Part shown: piece by piece, positions 10,274-22,197 of the stretch
How positions within the stretch are numbered: position 1 is the stretch's first letter
Layout of the letters: the number at the start of each line of letters is the position of its first letter
Assembly: GCA_030762895.1 (NCBI GenBank)
Contig: CM061065.1
Span: 77,114,107 to 77,178,106, forward strand
Direction: 5' to 3'
DNA: 64,000 nt
From: Sophora flavescens
Taxonomy: Eukaryota; Streptophyta; Magnoliopsida; Fabales; Fabaceae
The notes under the pieces: model-generated
What the model was told of the DNA's origin: nothing
Seen by the model: the letters and a program-made list of their open reading frames with translations, nothing else
Database searches by the model: none
Position numbers and translations under genes: made by a program

Positions 10274-11605
10274 TTATCTTCGCTTTGTTTTTCTTTGCTT
10301 CGAGTCTTATGTGTGTTGACTGTTGTGTCGGTGAGCTTAATGGATTCTAATTAAATCTATCATAGATTGACTGCATGATATTTGTTAACTGTTGATGATT
10401 TCCCCCTAGGTTTTGAAAATTGATCCCCGTGTTAAAAATTGAAAATTAAACTTTGAGATATTTTGTTATGATTGCATGATTTATGATAAGTTTAGGGTGA
10501 AGGGATGCACAAACTAGGGATTGAATCTCGGTCAAACAATTTGCAAAAATGTCCAGGTGAGGAATTTGAGCCTCCAACATTGTTTTTAATTGTGTGAATC
10601 GCTTTTAAGCTGCACTTTCCCGAATTTGCTTGAATCTCTTCATGGTTTGCATGTTTATATGGTTGCATCAAATGATTTAGGCAATTTTCTTTGAAATAAC
10701 TACTTGGCCTAAAAAGAACCATCCCTAATGCATGTTCCCTAGTTAGCCACATTGAGCCTAATAAGCCTATTGTTTCTTGATGACCTTATGTTATAAGCCA
10801 AAAATCTGGAAAAACCATGTTAACCCAATCTTAGGATTAGGGGAGCATTGAAGCTTAGCAAGAGAAGGGTTGTAAGAAAGTAAGTTTGGGGTAGCTACAA
10901 GGTGTGACATGTCATTCTAGGTTGAGAAAAAGAAAAAAAATAAAGGTTGAAGCCACGGGCAAAAAAAGAAGAAAAAAAATTTGCCAAAAGAAAAGGGGCA
11001 AAAACAAAAAACTTAGCAAGAAAAAGGTTGTAGCCACCCAAGGCGTCAAAAAGAAAAATGGAAAAAGGAATTAGAGTGAAAATAATGGTGTACAGGCTTC
11101 ATGCTCTCTTAATTCCTGGGGATGTAAAGCCTAGTACTTTTGAATAATCCTACCCTTAGCCAGGCCCCATTACAACCTTTAAAAGACCTTTTGATGTTGC
11201 ATTCATGTTTTCGTGGGAACTATTTTGAGATGAAAATCAAATTCATGGGAAGTGCTCTTGAAATATGAAATTGAGTGAAAAGTTGATAGCCTAGACAAAT
11301 TGAGCGAATGAGTGAAATATTAAATGCCCTTGTGAGGAAGGCAATTGTATGAAATTGGTGATCTCCCTTTTGTGTGTAACTTGGATCCTCAACTCAGATG
11401 ACTGATTGCATGAATGATGGAATTCTCAATTGTTTAAAATAAATGAATGTGTGGATTACATTGTTGCAAAGGGGGAAAACATTGAAGAAAAATTGTTTTG
11501 TTGGAACTGCATGAAATTTGTGCGAAATCGGTTGAATCCTTTAAGCTTGCCAATTTTGAGTTTTAGTTTGCTTGGGGACAAGCAAAGTTTAAGTTTGGGG
11601 TATTT
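10274..11605 (+). other. Non-coding 3' internal region with polypurine tract
   Basis: No coding sequence. It contains an A-rich tract (10925-11060) and the phrase GACAAGCAAAGTTTAAGTTTGG before the LTR. This is the same 'rapidly spaced GGACAAGCAA...AAGTTTGGGG' layout seen before the 3' LTRs at 20719 and 59648 and is typical of Athila-like elements. The polypurine tract is about 11591-11600. Confidence 0.6.
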
Positions 11606-11947
11606 TGATAAGCTTCTGGCTCGTCTAGTTTTATAACTAGTAAGACCATATACTAATTATTCGAGTTTAATCTCGTTTTCGCCCAAATTTGGATTTAATT
11701 GTCCTCAAGCAACATTTTGAGTCTCTTAAGTAGTTTTAGGATATCTTAGTTAATTTTGAGTCAAATAAAGCATTTACTGCTATTTCATATTTTCAGGTTA
11801 ATGAGAAGAGCAAAGAGGGAAGGACACTTAAAGCAGAAGCCATCACGCCCAGGCCGTGACACTGGTCACAGCTGTGATGAGCTACCCATGAAGACCAGAA
11901 AGCATCACGGCCCAGCCGTGATACCCATCACGAGCGTGATGAGAAGA
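11606..11947 (+). repeat. 3' LTR of the outer element, left part
   Basis: It starts TGATAAGCTTCTGGCTCG, matching 8541, and runs through the first two palindrome pairs. It stops at GAAGA (11943-11947), which is the target duplication of the nested insertion. It continues at 22198. Confidence 0.85.
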
Positions 11948-13433
11948 TGATGAGTGTGATTTCATCTCATTTTCCATGTACATTTCTGCATGCATTTGCA
12001 TTTAGTTAGGCCATTTTAGTTGGATTTTGTTTAGTTTTTCATTTGGAACGGATAAGGTGGTATTGTGTGTTGTTTTGCAGGGATTTTTGATTAAATGCCC
12101 AAGTTTTAGCCATGAGGAAGCTGAGATGAAGAGAAGGCCTGAAAACTGAAGAAGAAAGGGACCAAAAGTCGAGAATCACATCACGGCCGGCCGTGATGGC
12201 TATCACGGCCGTGACCCAAAACCAAAGAAAAGTCGAGAGACGATCACGGGCCAGCCTTGATAGAGATCAAGGGCGTGAAAAATTGGTTCACGACGCGATG
12301 CGATAGCTCGCCTCGCGAGAGAGAGTGATTTTGCCAAAACCACCAAAGTCAAAGACGATCACGGCCTAGCCGTGATGGCTATCACGCCGTGACCCGAAAA
12401 ACCTCCAAAAGTCGAAGCAATCACGGCTTGGCGTGATGGGGATCACGGGCATCAAAAGTCGGCTCGCGTCGCGAAATAAGTGCTCGCCTCGCGAAAGAGT
12501 AGTTTGGCCGAATCGGAAGAGACAGAACCCGTCACGGCCTGGCCGTGATGGCTATCACGCCGTGACCGCCACGAGTAATAAAAAAGAACCGAAAGAGACG
12601 GAAGAAAGATTCATTCGAAAAACCCTAAAGAAAAATCCTCTGCTGCGGTGGTTGTGTGCATCATTCCATGGAGCTCTCTCCTTTGTTCATCTCTCGTAAT
12701 TATTTCTTTTGTTTTATCTTCAATTATGTGTAGCTAAACTCCCCTTTGTTGGGGTTAGACTATTGCTATCCCGAACTTGGTTGTAAAAATGACTTGATTT
12801 TAATACGCTTTCCTTCTTCTTTATGAGTATATAATTCTATGCTTAATGCTTTCCTAGGCTTGATCATCTTAGGAATGATTAGTTGCTTTAATAGACAATT
12901 GAAAGGTTGATGTTAAAGCATGCTCATGAATTATATGCCAAGTAGTCCAAGAATCTAGACATAGGTGTTGGATACTTGCAATCTTATGAATCTTGTTCTT
13001 AATGCAATTTCTCTTATTAATCCACCTAAGACATTAGGGTTTAATTTGGGATTTTAGGCTCAATGCACCTAAGACATTAGGCTTGAGTATATTAGAAAAG
13101 ATTCGATTGTCATAAGTGAAGTAGGAACTGTGTTAGTTATCATTTCATAACAATCAAGGGAGGATTAACTTAGTCTAACCCTAGCAATCCTATCTCATTG
13201 TTATTCATCTTTCTGTTTTCACATTAACTGTTTGAGAAAAATCCAAAAAGAACAAAAATATTTTCTTCTTGTGTGTTTGTTAGATGTTAGAACAACCTTC
13301 ACTCCAAAATTCGATCGCCTAGATAGTAGTCAAATTTGCGAAGTGGTAATTGTCCACGATCCCTGAGAACGATATCCGGTCTTACCGTTTTATTACTTGC
13401 AACGAACCGGTACACTTTGCCGAGTCCGTGTCA
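11948..13433 (+). repeat. 5' LTR of nested Athila-like element
   Basis: 1486 bp, TG...CA ends, highly similar to 20719-22197. It holds the palindrome array at about 12180-12568, TCGCGA-type motifs near 12290-12320 and 12462-12500, and the LTR end AACGAACCGG...GTCCGTGTCA. Confidence 0.9.
12180..12568 (+). promoter_or_regulatory. Palindromic CACGGCC/GGCCGTG array in nested 5' LTR
   Basis: Four pairs of interrupted and compact palindromes (for example ATCACGGCCGGCCGTGATGG, CTATCACGGCCGTGAC) are separated by AAAGTCGA-type spacers. Two Cys-like TCGCGA/CTCGCCTCGCGA blocks lie between pairs. Several copies carry single-base losses (GGCGTGATG, CACGCCGTGAC) that break symmetry. It is the same array type as at 8758 and 59188. 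Confidence 0.6.
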
Positions 13434-13440
13434 AGTTTTT

Positions 13441-13460
13441 TAGCGCCGTTGTTGGGATCG
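13441..13460 (+). other. Primer binding site, tRNA-Asp type
   Basis: TAGCGCCGTTGTTGGGATCG lies 7 bp after the 5' LTR. It is close to the complement of a plant tRNA-Asp 3' end (TGGCGCCGTTGCCGGGGA type), with a few changes. This is the usual primer site of Athila/Calypso-like elements. Confidence 0.75.
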
Positions 13461-13625
13461 GTGGTGTGCAATATCACGAGTACCAAAGGGGACTCCTAAT
13501 TTAGGCATTTTTACTTGTTTTCCTCTTGTGTTTTTTCGTTCTTATTGTCTCAGATCTCTCTCTTTGTGAATTTCTGCAAGTGCTGTTTTTCTATTTGTTA
13601 CTGTGCTACTCCGTTTGTTCGGTGT

Positions 13626-15330
13626 ATGCGAGGTACAATCGACCCGGTGAACTCCAATTCGAACCTCGAGATCGAGAGACTCTGCGAAAGGAATAGAAAG
13701 AAAACCAAGGCAAGACAGAAGCAGAGAAAGAGCATCTTCTAGTAGACAAGAGCAGCAAGTTGAGTTAACCAAAGGTGCAAGAACCACAAATTGAAGTAGC
13801 AAATGTCACCATGGCGAAAGAGAATGCACCAAGGAGAACAATGGGGACTACACTTCCCCAGAGTTGATAGATGTGGAACTCCGATTGTGAGACTGCAGTG
13901 GCCTGCAATAATTTCAAATCAAGGCATCACTTCTCCACCTTGTGCAAAAAAACCAATTTGGAGGGTTGGAGAGTGAAGACCCTCATGCTCACATTGGTAC
14001 TTTCATTGAGCTGTGTGACACCATCAAGTTAAACGGAGCTTCCGATGAGGCCATTCGGTTAAGGCTTTTCCCTTTCTCTTTGAGGGATAGAGCCAAGGCA
14101 TGGCTTCAATCTCATCCTCATGGAAGCATCATCACCCGGAACGACTTGGTCGAAGCAAGTTTTTATCTCGATTCTTCCCTCCGTCAAGAATGATTAAGTC
14201 GAGGTCGAGATCAATGCCTTTGCACGAGGGATGGTGAGTCACTATATGAAGCACGGGAGAGATTCAAGTCCTTACTCACAACTTTGTCCCAATCATGAAC
14301 TAGAGACATGGCAAAGAAGTTGCAACTTTTGTTAATGGGCTCAACAGGAATTCAAGAAGTATGATTGAAGCGGCTGCAGGAGGGACATTGAGTCAAAAGA
14401 CACCGGAAGAAGCAAAGGACTTGATTGAGAACATGGCTAACAATGACTATCAAATGCCTAGTTCTCGGTCAATGGTCAATAGAGGTGTTCTAGAGCTGGA
14501 TGAAATTGGTGCCCTCAAGGCACAAATGGCTATTCTTACCAAACAACTGGGGTCGGTTCAACTGCAGAACTCTCAAGTACAAGCTGTCCAAGTTCAAGGT
14601 GCCTCGGTGTGTGATTTCGTGGAGGCAACCATGCAAATGGAAACTGTGAGATCAATGTGGTTGGAAGCTCGGGACAAGAAGAGGTAAATTATATGGGCAA
14701 CCAAGGGCCTAGAAATGATCCCTACTCCAACACCTACAATCCGGGGTGGCGCAATCATCCCAACTTTAGTTGGAGACAAGGACAAGGTTCAAATACTCAA
14801 ACAAAGCCTCCTCAAGAGAGTTCAAGCAAATTGGAGAACCTTCTAGGCCAGTTCATGCAAGCTACTCAAGAGACTATAAAGAATCAGAATGCCTCAATCA
14901 AAAACTCGGAGCATCAAATGGGCCAACTAGCAAGGCAGATGGCAGAGAGACCTCCAGGACAATTGCCTGGGGATACTGAGAAGAACCCAAGGGAAGATTG
15001 TAAGGCCATTGTTACAAGAAGTGGGAGTGTTAAATCCACAAGAAAAAGAGAAGGAAGAGAAGACAAGTGATGCTGGAATTGATAAGGGGCAGTTTGAAGA
15101 GGTAAACAATGAAGAACCCGGAACTTCCCAAGGTACTACCTCTATCCCTATTGATGTAGAAGCTGAAGAACCACAGAGGGAGAAATTAGTTGATGAAGAA
15201 TTTGCGAAGAAGAAGACTAGAAGACAGATTCTGGAAGAGGTTGATAATCCCAAGGAGCTGCCCCCATATTTCAGAATCCCGTACCCCCAACGGTTGAAGA
15301 AAGAGGCAAAAGATCGCCAGCTTTTCTAAG
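13626..15330 (+). pseudogene. Athila-like gag (frameshifted)
   Basis: The likely start is the ATG at 13626 (MRGTIDPVNSN). The capsid part is at 13942-14193 (FGGLESEDPHAHIGTFIELC, LFPFSLRDRAKAWLQS), a typical retrotransposon gag domain. It is followed by pieces with the TPEEAKDLIENMANNDYQ motif (14361-14687), a Pro/Asn-rich stretch (NDPYSNTYNPGWRNHPNFSW, 14657-15070) and a charged linker to 15329 (KELPPYFRIPYPQRLKK). Stops and shifts lie near 13740, 14193, 14687 and 15070, so no single product is possible. In a working element it would form the virus-like particle. Confidence 0.75.
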
Positions 15331-15370
15331 TTCCTGGATGTATTCAAAAAGCTACAAATAAACATCCCAT

Positions 15371-15765
15371 TTGCCGAAGCTCTACAAAGAGATGCCTTCC
15401 TACGCAAAATTCATGAAGGAAATCCTTACAAACAAAAGAAGGTGGAAGGAGGAGACAGTTATGCTTATCAAGAGTGCGGCGCTATACTTCAAAGGAAGTC
15501 TGCCAGTAAAAATGAAGGACCCGGGCAGTTTCACTATCCCATGCACTATAGGTCATCTAAACATAGGGAGAGCATTGTGCGATTTAGGGGCAAGTATTAA
15601 TCTGATGCCGCTCTCCATTTTCAAGAAACTGGGGATTGGTGAAGTAAAACCAACAGGGATTTCTCTTCAATCGGCGGACCGCTCAATTACATATCCCTAT
15701 GGTGTTGTGGAGGATTTGTTGGTGAAGGTAGATAAGTTCATTTTTCCAAAGCAGATTTTGTGGTG
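15371..15765 (+). pseudogene. Aspartic protease domain, Athila-like
   Basis: The frame shows PCTIGHLNIGRALCDLGASIN followed by LMPLSIFKKLG and a 'SLQSADRSITYPYGVVEDLLVKV' type segment. The DLGAS active-site variant is typical of Athila protease. It ends with a stop at 15767-15769 (after VDKFIFPKQILWC), just as the next frame begins, so a frameshift separates protease from reverse transcriptase. Confidence 0.8.
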
Positions 15766-17639
15766 TTAGATATGGTGAAGATGGTGATACTCCTCTCGAT
15801 TCTTGGGAGACCATTCCTAGCAACAGGTAGAGCCTTGATCGATGTCAATCAAGGGGAATTGGTGCTTCGGGTACAAGACGAAAAGGTCACTTTTAATGTG
15901 TTTGAAGCGATGAAGCACCCAAGCGACAAGGACACATGCATGATAGTGGACCTCATTGATTCATTATCTGACAAGAGTTTGCACCAGAAGTTTGAAGATT
16001 CATTAGAAGCCGCTCTAATGGTAGAGGATGTAGAAGAAGAAGTATGTGCAGAAGAAGTTGATCTCATGATTAAATCTCTGGAGGCTTGTCTGGTTGTGAA
16101 CACTGATGAAGACAAAGTGGTGGAAGATGTGAGAACTGAAGACAAGGGTGACCCACCGGTGCTAGAGTTGAAAGAATTGCCATCCTATCTCCGTTATGCT
16201 TTCCTTGGGATGAACTCTTCATTCCCAGTTATCATCAGTAGTGGGTTCAATTCATTGGAAGAAGAGAAGCTGTTGAGGGTGCTTAGGGAGCACAAATCTG
16301 TGATTGGATGGTCTATGTCCGATTTGAAAGGGATAAGCCCCTCCTTTTGCATGCACAAAATCCGTGTGGAGGAAAAATTCAAGCCGGTTAGGCAACCGCA
16401 AAGAAGACTCAACCCAAATATGAAGGAAGTTGTGAGGAAGGAGATTGTGAAGTTGTTGGATGCGGGCATTATCTATCCCATCTCCGATAGTCCATGGGTG
16501 AGTCCGGTCCAAGTTGTCTTAGAAGAAAGGGGGGGATGATAGTGGTAGCGAATGAAAAGAATGAACTTATTCCCTCCAGGGACCGTGTCCGGATGGAGGG
16601 TATGCATTGACTACGTAAGACCGAATGAGGCCACTAGAAAAGACCACTTTCCATTACCCTTCATTGATCGGATGCTAGAGAGGTTGGCGGGCCATGCTTT
16701 CTATTGTTTCCTTGATGGATACTCCGGGTATAACCAGTTTGTGGTTGATCCGGAGGACCAAGAAAAGACCGCTTTTCACCCTTCCTTATGGAGTCTATGC
16801 ATACAGGAGAATGCCTTTCGGGTTGTGCAATGCACCCGCCACCTTTCAAAGGTGCATGCTATCCATATTTTCCGATATGAATGAGAAGTTTATTGAGGTA
16901 TTTATGGACGATTTTTCTGTATTTGGTGATTCATTTGATAACTGTTTGAATAATCTTGCCTGTGTCCTAAAAAAGGTGCCAAGAAACTAACCTCGTTTTA
17001 AATTGGGAAAAATGCCATTTCATGGTTAGGGAGGGTATAGTTCTTGGGCACAAAATTTCATCACGGGGGATGGAGGTTGATAGAGCCAAAATTGAAGTGA
17101 TTGAAAAACTTCCTCCTCCCTTAAATGTGAAAGGTGTTAGAAGCTTCCTAGGGCATGCGGGTTTTTATAGAAGGTTCATAAAAGATTTTTCAAAAATTGT
17201 GAAACCTTTATGCAAGCTTTTGGTAGCTGATACTCCTTTTATATTTGATGATGATTGCATGCATGCCTTCAAAATTTTGAAAGAAAAACTCACCACCGCA
17301 CCGGTCATTGCACCTCCAGATTGGAGTTTACCTTTTGAGCTAATGTGTGATGCAAGTGACTATGCGGTGGGAGCCATTTTGGGCCAAAGAAAAAACAAAG
17401 TGTTGCATGTCATTTACTATGTCAGTCGTGTGCTTAATGATGCCCAATTGAATTACACTACAACTGCAAAAGAATTGCTTGCTGTGGTATTTGCTTTTGA
17501 TAAATTTAGATCCTACTTGATTGGTTGTAAAACTACAGTCTACACTGATCATTCTGCTTTGAGATATCTTATGACTAAACAGGATGCTAAGCCAATGCTT
17601 TTTTGGTGGTTACTACTACTCCAAGAGTTTGATTTGTAA
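15760..17639 (+). pseudogene. Reverse transcriptase / RNase H, Athila-like
   Basis: The spacer has LELKELPSYLRYAFLG. The RT motifs follow: NPNMKEVVRKEIVKLLDAG, DSPWVSPVQVV (to 16539), then in other frames CIDYVRPNEATRKDHFPLPF, FLDGYSGYNQ (16552-16884), MPFGLCNAPATFQR and FMDDFSVFGDS (the catalytic Y/F-xDD region, 16694-16990), and [31 protein letters not shown]. RNase H shows [30 protein letters not shown] and TDHSALRYL (to 17639). At least three frame changes (near 16540, 16800 and 16990) and a TAA at 17637 disable it. Confidence 0.85.
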
Positions 17640-17657
17640 ATAAAGGACAAGAAAGGA

Positions 17658-19070
17658 GTGTTGAATGTGATAGCCGACCATTTGTCCAAGCTTCCACAAG
17701 CGGATGTGCAAGCGAAAGCAAAGTTGCCAATTCAAGAGGAATTTCCGGATGAACAGTTGTTTGTGGTGCAAGTGGCACCTTGGTTCGCGGATATTGCAAA
17801 TTACAAGGCGGCCAATAAAATTCCTAAGGACTTCAATGCGCAATGAGAGGAAGAAGCTCATTCATGACGCCAAGTTCTATATTTGGGATGAGCCGTATCT
17901 TTTCAAAAGAGGCTCGGAGTGGAATTCGAGGAGGTGCATACCTGGAAGAAGAAATTAATGGGGTGTTGACCCACCGCCACAACTCACCCTATGGAGGACA
18001 CTTTGGTGGTGAGAGGACCGCCATGAAGATTTTGCAAAGCGGGCTATTTTGGCCCACTATTTTCAAGGACTCCCGAGCTTGGGTGATGAATTGTGATAAA
18101 TGCCGGAGGACCTAAGGTATTTCCAAGAGAAATGAGATGCCCTTAAAGGGTATATTAGAGGTGGAGCTCTTTGACGTATGGGGATTGACTTCATGGGTCC
18201 TTTCTCGTCGTCTTACAACAACAAGTACATCCTGGTGGCGATTGATTAGGTGAGCAAGTGGGTGGAAGCCGTGCCAACTTTGAAGGATGATGCAAGAACT
18301 GTGGATCGGTTTTGTGAGGAAGAATATTTTTACCCGTTTGGGACCCCTAGGGCTATCATAAGTGATGGGGGTACCCACTTTTGCAATAATAAGTTCAATG
18401 CAAGTGCTTGCCAAGTTTGGGGTAAACCACAAAGTTACCACACCTTACCATCCCCAAACCAATGGGCAAGTGGAATTGTCCAACCGGGAGTTGAAGAGAA
18501 TTTTGGAAAAATCGTGAACAATGCAAGGAAGGATTGGGCGAAGAAGTTGGATGATGCACTTTGGGCCTATCGGATCGCTTATAAGACACCTATTGGTATG
18601 TCACCGTACCAATTAGTGTTCGGAAATCATGTCACCTTCCTAGGTAGAGCTACAACACCGTGCTTTTTGGGCGGTGAAGGCCCGAACTTTGATACAAGGC
18701 TGGCCATGGACAAGAGGATGCTTCAATTGAATGAGTTGGATGAGTTCCGACTCTTGGCTTATGAGAGTGCTAGGATATACAAGGAAAGGACAAAGTTCGG
18801 CATGACAAGTACATTCTTCCCAAGAAGTTTGAAGAAGGCCGATCGATTCTGCTGTTTAACTCAAGACTCAAGCTCTTTCGAGGCAAATTGAGATCAAGAT
18901 GGTCAGGCCCATTCTATGTCAAGTCTGTCTCTCCATTTGGTTCAGTTAAATTGGAAGATCCATCATCCGGCGATACCTTCACTGTTAATGGACAAAGACT
19001 AAAGCACTACCTTGGGGGCAACTTTGATCGTCAGGCGGTCTCCGTCACTCTTCAGGCACCATCTTCTTAA
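17658..19070 (+). pseudogene. Integrase, Athila-like
   Basis: It begins after the RNase H stop with VIADHLSKLPQ. The zinc-binding region has HRHNSPYGGHFGGERTAMKILQ and VMNCDKCRR (about 17960-18112). The catalytic core follows ([52 protein letters not shown]). The C-terminal part has SRWSGPFYVKSVSPFG and NGQRLKHYLGG to a stop at 19068-19070. There is no chromodomain, as expected for Athila. Frames change near 17845, 18115, 18245 and 18890, and a TAG at 18247-18249 breaks the core. Confidence 0.85.
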
Positions 19071-20718
19071 AAAAATAAATAAATAAATAATCATCCGTCA
19101 AGCTAGTGACGTTAAAGAAGCGTTTATTGGGAGGCAACCCAATCTTTATTTTCCTCTTCTCTTTTGTTTTTGATTTCCCCTCTTGAATAATTTGAGAAGC
19201 TCAAGAGGTTTGTTAATAGTTTGTTGAGTGATTCCAGATTTTGAAGGAAGGAGGAGAAGAAGGGCAGAAGGAAACAAAACCAGAAGGCATGTGATTCAGC
19301 ACCACTACCACTTTGGTGAGTTGTTCCAATTTTCTTCCCTCTCTAAACTTAATTATTTACATTGAGGACAATGTAAGTCTTTAAGCTTGGGGTAGGGGTA
19401 ATCTTTTTGCTTGCATTGTAAATATTGCATTCATATAGGCTTTAGTCTTGCATGATCACATGAATTAATTGCCCCCTGCTTAGATTGAGCATCTGATTGT
19501 GAGAGCTAAGTGCCAATTTTCTCGTGATAGTGAATTTTTGGACCCCGATTTTATATTCTTGTGATATGGCTTCATTAAATATGCTTGAGATGTTCTTGGA
19601 TAGTTGATGATTAGCATGTGTTTCTATGGATTTGTGTTCTCACTGGTTCTTGAACTGATGAATGTGAGCTTTTGAGCCATTAGGGGGCACTCACTAAATC
19701 TGCCCCCGTTCTTTGTGTAGAGTGTTTTCCTCTTGGATTGTTTTTCTCTAGAACTTGACTTGAAACCATTTCGAAACTTGAAAATTTTTTAGAATATTTT
19801 TGAAAAGGATTGAGGCAATAGGTGTTTTTTCTGGCCTTCTGAGCTTTGAATGAATAATGCTACCCTTAGTTGCCCCATTTTGAGCCTGAATGAATAACAT
19901 GCTTTTCTTGGTTCCCTGAAATGTTGTGTTAAATATGCTTATGAGGGACCTTCTAAAGTACTGTGCAAAAATGGGTTGGAAAATGTAGTTGAAAGTTTGG
20001 GATGATGAAAAGAAAAAAAGGAATCTGAAAAAATTTTACTTCTCCTGAATTGCAAAATCTCCCCTTCTCCAATCAAAAAAAAAAAAAAAAAAGAAGAGAA
20101 AAAGAAATAAAAAATGGGGAAGGGGATGACAAAAAGGAATGAGAAGTAAAAAGAAGAAAAAAAAAATGAAAGAATGGTGGAAGAGTAAACTGAAACCCAA
20201 AGAAAGGTATTTTAAAAGGTCGTGCCTTGCAATGCTTGATTGTTTGTATAGCCTTTTGAAATTTCCTGTTCTTGAAATTCCCACCTGAAAATTGATCCCA
20301 TGGCCTCATTACAACCAAAGAATAAGACCTCTTGATTCTTAGATGTTTTCATTAATAAAGTGAAGATTTGGTTGATAGTCAAGCTTATGGTAGGAATCAT
20401 TCTTTGAGGAAAATGGAGTGAAATGTCATATTCCCTTAACACTTGAGTGAGTGAGGCAAGAAAGAGAGCCAAGCAAATGAACAAGCTTGGGGTGAGCTTC
20501 AAGTGAGATAGAGTGCCCGAATTAGTGAGAATGTGAGTCTAGGGAAACTAAGCCCCTAATTGGACTTGAATTGATTGTCTCTTCTTTGAAATAATTGACT
20601 GCCATTGCTTAGATCATTTTACTCGGGTTCTTAGTTCACTATCATTGTCCTGGTTGTTTTCATCTTATGGCCTTGGTTTTTGCTTGAGGACAAGCAACAT
20701 CTTAAGCTTGGGGTGATT
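19071..20718 (+). other. Athila 3' non-coding region, ends in polypurine tract
   Basis: 1.65 kb without an env-like open frame. It includes an A-rich stretch at 20068-20170 and the phrase GAGGACAAGCAACATCTTAA before AGCTTGGGGTGATT, the polypurine tract abutting the LTR at 20719. The short Phe-rich frames on the minus strand near 20036-20318 come from the A-rich tract. Confidence 0.7.
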
Positions 20719-22197
20719 TGATGAGTGTGATTTCACCTCATTTTCCATGTACATTTCTGCATGCATTTGCATTTAGTTAGGCCATTTTAGTTGGATTTTG
20801 TTTAGTTTTTCATTTGGAACGGATAAGGTGGTATTGTGTGTTGTTTTGCGGGGATTTTTGATTAAATGCCCAAGTTTTAGCCATGAGGAAGCCGAGATGA
20901 AGAGAAGGCTGGCCCAAAGAAGAAAGGGACCAAAAGTCGAGAATACATCACGGCCGGCCGTGATGGCTATCACTACCGTGACCCAAAACCAAAAAAAGTC
21001 GGAGACGATCACGGCTTGGCCGTGATAGAGATCAAGGGCGTGAAAAATTGGTTCGCGACGCGATCGATAGCTTGCCTCGCGAGAGAGTGATTGTGCCAAA
21101 ACCACCAAAGTCAAAGACGATCACGGCCTAGGCCGTGATGGCTATCACGGCCGTGACCCGAAAACCTCCAAAAGTCGAAGCAATCACGGCTTGGCGTGAT
21201 GGGGATCACGGGCATCAAAAGTCGGCTCGCGTCGCGAAATAAGTGCTCGCCTCGCGAAAGAGTAGTTTGGCGAAGCGGAAGAGACAGAACCCGTCACGGC
21301 CGGCCGTGATGAGCTATCACGGCCGTGACCGCCCACGAGTAATAAAAAAGAACGAGCGGAAACGAGAAGAAAGATTCATTCGGAAAAACCTAAAGAAAAA
21401 TCCTCTGCTGCGGTGGTGTGTGTGCATCATTCCATGGAGCTCTCTCCTTTGTTCATCTCTCGTAATTATTTCTTTTGTTTTATCTTCAATTATGTGTAGC
21501 TAAACTCCCCTTTGTTGGGGTTAGACTATTGCTATCCGAACTTGGTTGTAAAAATGACTTGATTTTAATACGCTTTCCTTCTTCTTTATGAGTATATAAT
21601 TCTATGCTTAATGCTTTCCTAGGCTTGATCATCTTAGGAATGATTAGTTGCTTTAATAGACAATTGAAAGGTTGATGTTAAAGCATGCTCATGAATTATA
21701 TGCCAAGTAGTCCAAGAATCTAGACATAGGTGTTGGATACTTGCAATCTTATGAATCTTGTTCTTAATGCAATTTCTCTTATTAATCCACCTAAGACATT
21801 AGGGTTTAATTTGGGATTTTAGGCTCAATGCACCTAAGACATTAGGCTTGAGTATATTAGAAAAGATTCGATTGTCATAAGTGAAGTAGGAACTGTGTTA
21901 GTTATCATTTCATAACAATCAAGGGAGGATTAGCTTAGTCTAACCCTAGCAATCCTATCTCATTGTTATTCATCTTTCTGTTTTCACATTAACTGTTTGA
22001 GAAAAATCCAAAAAGAACAAAAATATTTTCTTCTTGTGTGTTTGTTAGATGTTAGAACAACCTTCACTCCAAAATTCGATCGCCTAGATAGTAGTCAAAT
22101 TTGCGAAGTGGTAATTGTCCACGATCCCTGAGAACGATATCTGGTCTTACCGTTTTATTACTTGCAACGAACCGGTACACTTGCCGAGTCCGTGTCA
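20719..22197 (+). repeat. 3' LTR of nested Athila-like element
   Basis: 1479 bp, TGATGAGTGTG...GTCCGTGTCA. It is highly similar to the 5' LTR, with scattered small indels and substitutions mostly in the palindrome array (20945-21330), where the 3' copy keeps more of the perfect TCACGGCCGTGA units. It is followed at once by the GAAGA duplication. Confidence 0.9.
20945..21330 (+). promoter_or_regulatory. Palindromic CACGGCC/GGCCGTG array in nested 3' LTR
   Basis: Same organisation as 12180-12568. Intact units include CACGGCCGGCCGTG, ATCACGGCCTAGGCCGTGAT and TATCACGGCCGTGACC. The differences between the two LTR copies fall in the arms of the palindromes. Confidence 0.6.

Larger units (their letters stand above)
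11948..22197 (+). mobile_element. Athila-like Ty3/gypsy element, full length, nested
   Basis: The 10,250-bp element starts TGATGAGTGTG and ends CCGAGTCCGTGTCA. It is flanked by GAAGA at 11943-11947 and 22198-22202. It has two LTRs of about 1.48 kb, a primer site like that for tRNA-Asp, gag, protease, reverse transcriptase/RNase H and integrase in gypsy order, a 1.6 kb non-coding 3' region and a polypurine tract. The DLGAS protease and the tRNA-Asp-type primer site fit the Athila (Calypso-like) lineage, which lacks a chromodomain. The reading frame is broken in several places, so it is not autonomous now. I saw no env-like frame. Confidence 0.9.

Noticed and set aside
20036..20318. Phe-rich minus-strand frames
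   Set aside because: They arise from the A-rich tract in the Athila 3' non-coding region and have no homology-like motif.
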